21,897 nucleotides of DNA from assembly GCA_964644705.1 (NCBI GenBank), contig CAZXYF010000035.1, forward strand, positions 1-21,897. Reading direction: 5' to 3'. A program made the translations under genes and the position numbers. Positions 15,997 through 21,897 of the stretch are shown here, piece by piece (within the stretch, counting starts at the first letter, position 1; the number at the start of each line of letters is the position of its first letter). Source of the DNA: CAZXYF01 sp964644705. GTDB lineage: Bacteria > Planctomycetota > Brocadiia > SM23-32. The notes below the pieces were generated by a model. The model saw only the letters and a program-made list of their open reading frames with translations, had not been told where the DNA came from and searched no databases.

Positions 15997-17037
15997 ATGA
16001 GCATGCCTGATACATCGACCAGTGATGATCCCGCACGGATAGTCGTTGTCAATTCAAGTTCTTTCGGACGCACCTGTCCTGACCTTCTGGAACGACTTGA
16101 GGAGGCGGGACCGGTGGAAAACCTCAACGTGGATCCTGATATTGGCGGACAGCAGCTGGCCGACAAACTGCAGGATACGCAATACATTATTGCCAGCGTA
16201 ACTCCCGACTTCTCCGCCGATTTTTTCCGGCATCAGACAGGTGTTCGGCTGATTGCGCGCCATGGTATTGGCTGCGACAACGTTGACATGGATGCGGCCA
16301 CCGACTCCGGGGTGGTTGTCACCCGGGTTGCGCACGAGGACGAACGGGACGCCGTTGCCGAACTGTCCGTATCACTCATAATGACCTGTGTCCGCCAGAT
16401 CATACCCGCCCAGGAAGCCGTACAGGAGCGACGCTGGGATAAACGTGCCAGTTTTGTGGGACAGGAGCTCTCGCACATGACCGTTGGAATTATCGGTTTT
16501 GGGAATATCGGGAGCCGCGTCGGGGAAATCATTCGTGAGGGGTTTCAGACAACAGTTCTTGCGCATGATCCCAACATCGCGGATGCCGTTCTCCGGAAGA
16601 CGGGCGTTGAACCGGTCCGCCTGGAGGAGCTTCTGCGACGATCCGATCTCATCAGCTTCAATGCTTCACTGAATGAAGAGAACTACCATTTCATCGGTGA
16701 GGAAGAGTTCGAACTGATGAAAGACGGCGTAATCATCGTCAATACGGCCCGGGGGGAACTTATCGACTCCGGTGCTCTGCTCTCCGCTTTGCAATCCGGT
16801 AAAGTCCAGTCTCTGGGCACGGATGTGGCGGAAACCGAACCCATTGAACCCGACAACCCACTGCTGGACCTCCCCAACGTTTATATAATTCCCCACATCG
16901 GCAGTTACACCCGGCGGTCGATCCGCAAAATGGATGAAAAAATGGTTGTCGATGTGGAACGGGCCATCGCCGGCCGGACGCCGGATGAAGTTGTGAATCC
17001 CGCCGTGCTCCGAACCAGTAACAGAATTGGGATATAG
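15997..17037 (+). CDS. D-isomer-specific 2-hydroxyacid dehydrogenase
   Basis: A 346-residue NAD(P)-dependent dehydrogenase of the phosphoglycerate/D-2-hydroxyacid family, reducing 2-keto acids or oxidising D-2-hydroxy acids. The cofactor motif is GFGNIGSRVGE (167-177), and the catalytic triad is in place: Arg252 in NTARGELID, Glu281 in AETEP and His300 in PHIGSYT. There is no ACT domain, so it is not the regulated three-domain SerA type. The ATG at 15997 is chosen by family length; a second ATG at 16003 is equally possible and neither has a strong ribosome site. Its stop is two bases before the kinase start. With a gluconokinase-like gene next to it, a 2-ketogluconate or glyoxylate/hydroxypyruvate reductase role is attractive but not shown by the sequence. 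Confidence 0.9.
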   Translation: MSMPDTSTSDDPARIVVVNSSSFGRTCPDLLERLEEAGPVENLNVDPDIGGQQLADKLQDTQYIIASVTPDFSADFFRHQTGVRLIARHGIGCDNVDMDAATDSGVVVTRVAHEDERDAVAELSVSLIMTCVRQIIPAQEAVQERRWDKRASFVGQELSHMTVGIIGFGNIGSRVGEIIREGFQTTVLAHDPNIADAVLRKTGVEPVRLEELLRRSDLISFNASLNEENYHFIGEEEFELMKDGVIIVNTARGELIDSGALLSALQSGKVQSLGTDVAETEPIEPDNPLLDLPNVYIIPHIGSYTRRSIRKMDEKMVVDVERAIAGRTPDEVVNPAVLRTSNRIGI

Positions 17038-17039
17038 AC

Positions 17040-18554
17040 ATGCATCTGACTCTTGCTGTCGATTGCGGAACCACCAACCTGAAAGCAGGCGTACTGACCC
17101 CGTCCGGGAATGTGCTTTCATACAGCACCTCCCCCATTGAGCTGCATTCACCGGAAAAGAACGCTGCGGAACATTCTGCCGAAGTCCTCTGGGACGGCTT
17201 CAAAACTGCGGTGCGAGAGGCGTCTTCCGAATACTCAGAGGATATCGGCGTACTGGGCCTGTCCGGCTACCAATTTGGGTTCATGCCGCTGGACGCCGAT
17301 TACGCCCCCCTCACCGGCATGCTCACACTGCTCGACGGACGAAGCCGCGCGGCGATGACCTCCCTCACGGAGGGGCTGGACGAGGACCGCTTTTACAACA
17401 CGACAGGGATGCCTCCGATGTTCACTTCCCTGCTCGCCAAAATCGCCTGGCTCCGGGACTTCAAACCCAGCATCTACGAGCAGACTGCTCACTATGCAGA
17501 TATCAAATCATTTCTTATCCACCGGCTGACAGGACACTTCGTCACCGAACCGAGCATCGCAGCCACCACGCAGATGCTGGATTTTGCTTCGATGCAGTGG
17601 AATGAAGCTCTCCTGGACAAGGTGGGAGTGTCCGTTGACCAGATGCCGGAGGTGAGATCGGGCGACGAGATCCTGTGTGAACTTCCCCGGGAAACGACCG
17701 AGACCCTGAATCTGGAGCCGGGCACGCAATTGCTGCCCGGATTGTACGATGGGGGGGCTATGATGATCGGCATGGGAGCGCTTACCGACCAAAAAGCGGT
17801 TTGCAGCATTGGAACGTCCACGATGCTACGGGTGTGCGTCGGTGAACCGGTGCTCGACGACCCGGCCACGCGCCGCCTTCAAACCTACCCCCTGTTCGAA
17901 GGAACATGGGCGACGGGTGGCGGGATTAATAACGGCGGTATTGTGTTGCAGTGGTTCAAGGATTGCCTGCTGGATGAGGAAAGTTACGATGAGATACTGT
18001 GCGATGCAAAACGTGTTTCCCCCGGCGCGGAAGGGCTCATGTGCCTGCCGTATCTCAGCGGCGAACGTGATCCGCGAATCGGTGAAAACGCGTCCGGAAT
18101 GTTTGTAGGAATTCGCCCCCAGCATGGCTCCGGACATTTCACCCGAGCTATTCTGGAAGGAGTCGCATGCACGGTTAATCTCATCAATGAAGCGACAGAG
18201 GACAACGACATAGGAATCCAGGAAATACGCATCTGCGGATCCGGCAGTCAATCGGACCTCTGGTGCCAGATATTTGCCGATATATGCGCTGTGCCCGTGT
18301 GCCGCTCAATTGAAAAGGACGCCACCCTCATAGGCACCGGTATGCTGGCGGCAGCGGCCACGGGAATATTTGAGGACCTGCAAGAAGCCAAGACAAATAT
18401 GGTTTACGACGGGGATACATTCAATCCCGCATCGGAGAATCGGGAAATCTATGACGCACTTTTCGATTGCTACGAACGTCTCCTCCCCGATACCCTCAAG
18501 ATCTATAACACCCACAACTCCTCCCTGTCCCACATCCAGCGCGAAGAAGGGTAA
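17040..18554 (+). CDS. FGGY-family carbohydrate kinase, gluconokinase-like
   Basis: A 504-residue sugar kinase of the FGGY family, normal length. The N-terminal phosphate-binding loop is AVDCGTTNLKAG (6-17), the catalytic base is Asp237 in GLYDGGA, ATGGGINNGGIVLQWFKD lies at 291-308, CLPYLSGERDP at 335-345, and the adenine-binding GSGSQSDLWCQIFADI at 400-415. The GG-x-x-NNGGIV-x-x-W and PYL-x-GER-x-P motifs are the pattern I associate with gluconokinases (GntK/GntV-like FGGY) rather than glycerol or xylulose kinases. It would phosphorylate gluconate or a similar acid to 6-phosphogluconate, the substrate of gnd encoded nearby. It starts two bases after the hydroxyacid dehydrogenase stop, so the two are almost certainly co-transcribed. 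It converges with pdxB, 18 bases apart, without a clear terminator. Confidence 0.9.
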   Translation: MHLTLAVDCGTTNLKAGVLTPSGNVLSYSTSPIELHSPEKNAAEHSAEVLWDGFKTAVREASSEYSEDIGVLGLSGYQFGFMPLDADYAPLTGMLTLLDGRSRAAMTSLTEGLDEDRFYNTTGMPPMFTSLLAKIAWLRDFKPSIYEQTAHYADIKSFLIHRLTGHFVTEPSIAATTQMLDFASMQWNEALLDKVGVSVDQMPEVRSGDEILCELPRETTETLNLEPGTQLLPGLYDGGAMMIGMGALTDQKAVCSIGTSTMLRVCVGEPVLDDPATRRLQTYPLFEGTWATGGGINNGGIVLQWFKDCLLDEESYDEILCDAKRVSPGAEGLMCLPYLSGERDPRIGENASGMFVGIRPQHGSGHFTRAILEGVACTVNLINEATEDNDIGIQEIRICGSGSQSDLWCQIFADICAVPVCRSIEKDATLIGTGMLAAAATGIFEDLQEAKTNMVYDGDTFNPASENREIYDALFDCYERLLPDTLKIYNTHNSSLSHIQREEG

Positions 18555-18572
18555 ACTCCTCCGGCCGCCCGT

Positions 18573-19715
18573 TCATTTCCCTTCAAATCCCAGTCCAAGC
18601 AACTTCCGCCGTATTTCAGCGTCACAGCCGCGGAACGTTAGTTCCGTATTGTGAAACTCACGGCGCGGGGGATAGTCGCGGCGCAGATTGTCGAAGTAAT
18701 TTCCCACTTCCGCTTCATTCAGTTCTGTCATCCGCCGCAGCTTCCGGTCGTCCTCCAGGATGTTATACACCTGAAACACCGTCTCACGGATCACTCGCTC
18801 GGTGGCAGCGTCCTCCGTGACCGAGAGGCCCGGCAGCGCTGGTTCCGGCAGAAGGGACAACACATCGATGGGCGGTGCGATACCCAAAAAGTCGCAGGCA
18901 GCGTCAAAGATCATGGCTGTCCCCGCTACTTTCCCATCCAGTGAATACCCAGCTATGTGTGGAGTTGCAATGTCGGTTTTCCGCAGGAGATCCAGATTAA
19001 TGGTCGGCTCCCCCGACCAGACATCAAGACAGACGCCCAACAATTCATCACGATCAATAACTTCCATGAGGGCCGATTCATCCACCACGTCGCCACGGGA
19101 ACTATTGACGAATATCGCGTCCGAATGCATCCGGCCGAAAAAATCAGAAGCAACCAGATGATACGTGGGATCCGGTCCCGTATGCGTGAGAGGCACATGC
19201 ACAGTCACTATATCGCACTGCAGGGCCTCCTCCAGGGGGCGATACATCTCCTTCTGGGTCTTACGCGCAAGCGGCGGATCATTCAGCACGGTTGTCATCC
19301 CCAGAGCTTCCGCTTTCTCCACCACCTGACTCCCCACGTTGCCCACGCCGATCACGCCCAGAGAAGTCCCGTCCAGCCGGAATCCCTTCTTTTCTGATAA
19401 CGCCAGTAGCGCTGACACAACGTACTCCGCGACCGAATTCGCGTTGCTCCCGGCCGCGCTGGAAAAAGCAATGTCGCGGCTCTGCAGATACTCCCTGTCA
19501 ATGTGATCCATCCCGATAGTGGCCGTTCCCACGAATCGAACGTCGCTGTCCTTAAGCAGTTTTTCATCAACGTTGGTCACGGACCGAACAAGCAGAAGGT
19601 CCGCATCCGCCACATCTCTGGGCTTGATGTCTCTCCCTCGCATCGTCTGCACGTCCCCGAGTTCAGAAAACGCCTCGCGAACGTAACGAATGTTTTCATC
19701 GGCCACAATCTTCAT
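18573..19715 (-). CDS. pdxB: Erythronate-4-phosphate dehydrogenase
   Basis: A 380-residue enzyme, near E. coli PdxB (378). It oxidises 4-phospho-D-erythronate to the 2-keto acid in the DXP-dependent route to pyridoxal phosphate. The N-terminal MKIVADENI is characteristic of PdxB; RSVTNVD (44-50) and GTATIGMDHID (63-73) are also typical. The NAD-binding motif is GVGNVG (123-128), and the catalytic residues are Arg207 (SSRGDVVD), Glu236 (SGEP) and His253 (TPHIAGYS). The C-terminal PdxB dimerisation domain (about 285-375) is present, which separates it from other hydroxyacid dehydrogenases. The start at 19715 is fixed by a strong GGAGGT (plus-strand 19722-19727) six bases upstream; longer in-frame starts lie across the gnd promoter. 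It is divergent from gnd with 187 bases between. Confidence 0.95.
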   Translation of the reverse strand: MKIVADENIRYVREAFSELGDVQTMRGRDIKPRDVADADLLLVRSVTNVDEKLLKDSDVRFVGTATIGMDHIDREYLQSRDIAFSSAAGSNANSVAEYVVSALLALSEKKGFRLDGTSLGVIGVGNVGSQVVEKAEALGMTTVLNDPPLARKTQKEMYRPLEEALQCDIVTVHVPLTHTGPDPTYHLVASDFFGRMHSDAIFVNSSRGDVVDESALMEVIDRDELLGVCLDVWSGEPTINLDLLRKTDIATPHIAGYSLDGKVAGTAMIFDAACDFLGIAPPIDVLSLLPEPALPGLSVTEDAATERVIRETVFQVYNILEDDRKLRRMTELNEAEVGNYFDNLRRDYPPRREFHNTELTFRGCDAEIRRKLLGLGFEGK

Positions 19716-19827
19716 CCCACCACCTCCATGTAATCGGCTATAAAGCGCCTGAAACCCGCACGCAGACGGAATGCATCCCGGTGCTCCGAAGTTTTCCTCG
19801 CCATTTATGCAGGCACATCGAGAACAG

Positions 19828-19856
19828 TTTACAGTTCTGAATGGGTATGGTACCAT
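19828..19856 (+). promoter_or_regulatory. Promoter for gnd with overlapping palindromes
   Basis: TTTACA (19828-19833), a 17-base spacer and TACCAT (19851-19856). The -10 box lies in a perfect 10-base palindrome ATGGTACCAT (19847-19856). The -35 box lies between the arms AGAAC and GTTCT (19821-19838). Both could be regulator binding sites. Confidence 0.45.
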
Positions 19857-19902
19857 TGTCCTTTCGCTTAGTCCAGTAACCACTTCATGGAGAAAGCTGA
19901 CG

Positions 19903-21318
19903 ATGAGCAAACGTGATTTTGGCATAACGGGTATGGCAGTTATGGGCCAGAACCTGGCCCTCAATGCCGAGAGCAAAGGATACAGCGTTGCGGTCCACAA
20001 CCGGACCACGTCAAAGATGGAACGGTTCGTCGAAAACCGGTGTCAGCAACGGGACGTCGAAGGCTACGCCACAATTGAAGATTTCGTTCAATCTCTGCAA
20101 CGTCCACGCCGGGTCATGATCCTGGTGAAAGCGGGTCCTGCCGTGGACAAAGTGATTGAGCAACTTCTCCCCCATCTTGATGAAGGCGACGTCATAATCG
20201 ACGGAGGGAACAGTCACTTCGAGGACACGATTCGGCGCTCAAAAGAGCTTGAAGAAAAGGGATATCGCTACATTGGAACAGGAGTCAGCGGCGGTGAGGA
20301 GGGAGCTCTCAAAGGACCCAGCCTCATGCCGGGCGGAAGCGCGGAGGCCTACCGCATTATTGAACCAATTTTCACCGAGATAGCGGCTCAGGTCTCCAAT
20401 GAACCATGCTGCACATACATCGGCGATAATGGCGCCGGCCACTACGTCAAAATGGTCCACAACGGTATAGAGTATGCGGACATGCAGCTCATCGTCGAAG
20501 CCTATTATCTGATGTCCAACCTGCTCGGCCTGAATGCTGAGCAGCTCCATCAGGTTTTCAGTGACTGGAACCAGGGCGATTTAAACAGTTATCTCATCGA
20601 AATTACAGCGGACATTTTTGCTACGAATGATCCCGACACCGGCCAACCGATGGTCGATGTTATTCTCGATAAGGCCAAACAAAAAGGCACCGGCAAGTGG
20701 ACATCGCAGAGCGCGCTCGACCTGGGGATTCCCACGCCCAGCATTGCTGAAGCGGTTTTTGCTCGATGTATCAGCGGACAAAAGGAACAACGAGTGGCTG
20801 CGAGTGAAGACCTGACAGGCCCGGATTTTGATGTTCCGGATCTGGACCGGGAGACCTTCATTGAAGACATTCGTAAAGCCCTGTATGCCTCAAAGGTTTG
20901 CGCGTATGCTCAGGGCTTCGCCCTCATGACTCAGGCGGCCGAGGACTACAACTGGGACCTTGATATGGGTGACATCGCTATGATCTGGCGCGGCGGGTGC
21001 ATCATCCGCGCTCAATTCCTCAACAGTATCAAAGAGGCCTACGACGCCAACCAGGAACTGGCGAATCTCCTGCTGGCGCCGTACTTCAAGGAGGCGGTCG
21101 AGGAAGGTCAGAACTCGTGGCGACGCGTTGTGTCCCTCGCCGCCCGGGCCGGCATCCCCGCCCCCGCATTTTCCAGTTCACTTGCTTACTACGACTCCTA
21201 TCGCCGCGCAAGACTGCCCGCCAATCTCATCCAGGCCCAGAGGGATTATTTCGGCGCGCACACCTACGAGCGTGTGGATAAAGACGGAACGTTCCACACG
21301 GACTGGTTGAACGCCTGA
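19903..21318 (+). CDS. gnd: 6-phosphogluconate dehydrogenase, decarboxylating
   Basis: A 471-residue oxidative pentose-phosphate enzyme that turns 6-phosphogluconate into ribulose-5-phosphate and CO2 with NADP reduction; E. coli Gnd has 468 residues. The cofactor motif is GMAVMGQNLALN (10-21), and VHNRTTSKMERF carries the Asn-Arg-Thr associated with NADP use. Substrate-binding landmarks are DGGNSHFEDT, GVSGGEEGALKGPSLMPGG, and KMVHNGIEYADMQLI with the catalytic Lys and the HNGIEY motif. The C-terminal tail FGAHTYERVDKDGTFHTDW reaches into the neighbouring subunit in the family. The ATG at 19903 has GGAG (19889-19892) ten bases upstream; a longer in-frame start would lie upstream of the promoter. 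The product is the direct substrate of KdsD encoded in the same window. Confidence 0.97.
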   Translation: MSKRDFGITGMAVMGQNLALNAESKGYSVAVHNRTTSKMERFVENRCQQRDVEGYATIEDFVQSLQRPRRVMILVKAGPAVDKVIEQLLPHLDEGDVIIDGGNSHFEDTIRRSKELEEKGYRYIGTGVSGGEEGALKGPSLMPGGSAEAYRIIEPIFTEIAAQVSNEPCCTYIGDNGAGHYVKMVHNGIEYADMQLIVEAYYLMSNLLGLNAEQLHQVFSDWNQGDLNSYLIEITADIFATNDPDTGQPMVDVILDKAKQKGTGKWTSQSALDLGIPTPSIAEAVFARCISGQKEQRVAASEDLTGPDFDVPDLDRETFIEDIRKALYASKVCAYAQGFALMTQAAEDYNWDLDMGDIAMIWRGGCIIRAQFLNSIKEAYDANQELANLLLAPYFKEAVEEGQNSWRRVVSLAARAGIPAPAFSSSLAYYDSYRRARLPANLIQAQRDYFGAHTYERVDKDGTFHTDWLNA

Positions 21319-21533
21319 GCCGTTGGAAAACATAGTCCGCATATTTCACAAACCTCAAGCGTTAATTATTCTAAAAGCAACTTCAGCAACCGGTAATCCG
21401 CAATTCACAGTCAGATTTATAACAACAGGGTGTTCTCAACCGTACCAGCGACACCGGTTTGGTCTACGACCGAGCCGTCAGCACACCATCTATAAGAACA
21501 GCCTGCAGTTGCGGTGTAAGAACACGAGCGCCC
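21319..21533. other. Intergenic stretch after gnd, no complete gene seen
   Basis: No convincing coding region, tRNA or terminator for gnd is visible. The left arm of the long inverted repeat lies in it. The motif TAAGAACA occurs twice 24 bases apart (21493-21500 and 21517-21524) and a related TGTTCTCA lies at 21431-21438. Base composition is lower in GC than the neighbouring genes. Confidence 0.4.
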
Positions 21534-21563
21534 TTGTCTGTTCTTATAGCTGGCGCACTGACG
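21476..21563. repeat. Long imperfect inverted repeat (26-base arms, 36-base loop)
   Basis: The left arm at 21476-21501 and the right arm at 21538-21563 match at 22 of 26 positions, with an unbroken inner 12 bases (CTATAAGAACAG against CTGTTCTTATAG). Three of the four mismatches would be G-U pairs in RNA read from the minus strand, leaving one true mismatch. There is no T-tract next to it on the plus strand, so it is not a plain terminator for gnd. It could be a regulatory RNA hairpin, a recombination or insertion scar, or an operator. Confidence 0.7.
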
Positions 21564-21897
21564 ACTCGTGAAATAAACGGAATAGTAATTATCGGGCCGC
21601 CCCAGAGTGGAAAAACAACCTTTTTACGCATTGTAAAAGACCACCTTCTGGACTCAGGTGAAGTCGAAAACGACGCAATCCATACGATTTCCTTTGAAGA
21701 CCGGACGCTTTTGCGGCGGTTTGAAAGGCCCCCCCGTGAGTTCGTGCAATCTTATAAAAATGTGGAGACTAAACTCGACTTTCGACAAAAATCGGCCGTT
21801 ATGCGGTGCTGCATAAGTACGCTAAGTTTTTTGGGGGTTAAACAAACGAGGGGTTGTGCGCGCCGTTTTGCCCGAAGGGCATACATATTTAGAGCCC
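21534..21897 (+). CDS. Probable AAA-type (AAA_14-like) ATPase, 5' part only, possibly disrupted
   Basis: One frame is open from after a TAA at 21420 to the window end. It encodes LTTREINGIVIIGPPQSGKTTFLRIVKDHLLDSG, then HTISFEDRTLLRRFERPPREFVQSY. The Walker A motif GPPQSGKTT lies at 21594-21620, preceded by a hydrophobic strand and followed by a helix and a SFED strand. That is the layout of the N-terminal end of AAA_14/DUF4143-type ATPases, often found in mobile or toxin-antitoxin-like settings. No ATG or good ribosome site is seen; the TTG at 21534 is only a possible start, and the inverted repeat overlaps this end. After about 21780 the translation (RQKSAVMRCC... and CARRFARRAYIF) no longer looks like the family, which suggests an insertion or decay. 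The gene is cut by the window end. Confidence 0.5.
   Translation, partial: MSVLIAGALTTREINGIVIIGPPQSGKTTFLRIVKDHLLDSGEVENDAIHTISFEDRTLLRRFERPPREFVQSYKNVETKLDFRQKSAVMRCCISTLSFLGVKQTRGCARRFARRAYIFRA
21799..21816. repeat. Short perfect hairpin TTATGC-GGTGCT-GCATAA
   Basis: Six-base arms (21799-21804 and 21811-21816) around a six-base loop, placed where the ATPase reading frame stops resembling its family. It may mark the edge of an inserted element. A second tight hairpin, GCCC-GAA-GGGC, lies about 50 bases further on. Confidence 0.35.

Noticed and set aside
15342..16187. A 281-codon minus-strand open frame across the SDR and hydroxyacid dehydrogenase genes
   Set aside because: It is antisense to two well-supported genes and spans the hairpin between them; composition is that of a shadow frame.
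21476..21563. Integron attC site
   Set aside because: The arms lack the expected GTTRRRY and RYYYAAC core sites at their outer ends, and no integrase or gene cassette is seen.
1..21897. CRISPR array, tRNA or rRNA genes
   Set aside because: No regularly spaced identical repeats and no cloverleaf or rRNA-like stretches were found in the intergenic regions on either strand.

Overview
The window reads as a chromosomal segment of a Gram-negative bacterium: it carries lpxB (lipid A disaccharide synthase) and the Kdo-synthesis pair kdsD and kdsC. GC content is fairly high (roughly 55-60% by eye), proteins are rich in Asp and Glu, and carbohydrate-active enzymes are frequent. This suggests the PVC group, perhaps a Verrucomicrobiota or Kiritimatiellota-like organism from a saline or anoxic habitat. 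That placement is an inference from gene content; there is no rRNA or marker gene to prove it. I found no tRNA, rRNA, CRISPR array, phage genes or complete insertion sequence.

Layout. 64-567 (+): a GNAT acetyltransferase, convergent with a large minus-strand membrane polyferredoxin (583-3039), which looks like a NapH-NapG-type fusion with a C-terminal DUF6599-like domain. 3260-9054 (-): an apparent four-gene operon, in transcription order a Gfo/Idh/MocA oxidoreductase, lpxB, a GH141-like right-handed beta-helix protein, and a two-domain protein joining a uridine-kinase-like P-loop kinase to a DapA/NanA-family aldolase. 9610-10881 (+): an M20 metallopeptidase, divergent from that operon. 10957-13149 (-): a GH52-like (alpha/alpha)6-barrel glycosidase. 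13491-18554 (+): kdsD, kdsC, a mannonate-oxidoreductase-like SDR, a D-2-hydroxyacid dehydrogenase and a gluconokinase-like FGGY kinase, all on one strand, with a terminator/attenuator-like hairpin in the middle. 18573-19715 (-): pdxB. 19903-21318 (+): gnd. The last ~580 bases hold a long imperfect inverted repeat and the 5' part of a probable AAA-type ATPase that runs off the window.

How the genes fit together. A sugar-acid kinase and 6-phosphogluconate dehydrogenase would make ribulose-5-phosphate. KdsD converts this to arabinose-5-phosphate, and KdsC acts two steps later on Kdo-8-phosphate. LpxB makes the lipid A acceptor for Kdo. PdxB draws on the same phosphate-sugar pool for vitamin B6. 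Around this core are catabolic-looking enzymes for plant- or algal-type glycans: the GH52-like and GH141-like proteins, Gfo/Idh, SDR and the kinase-aldolase. The glycan proteins lack visible signal peptides, so they probably act on imported oligosaccharides. The most unusual items are the kinase-aldolase fusion, the multi-domain polyferredoxin, the lpxB gene inside a sugar-catabolic operon, and the inverted repeat at the right end.
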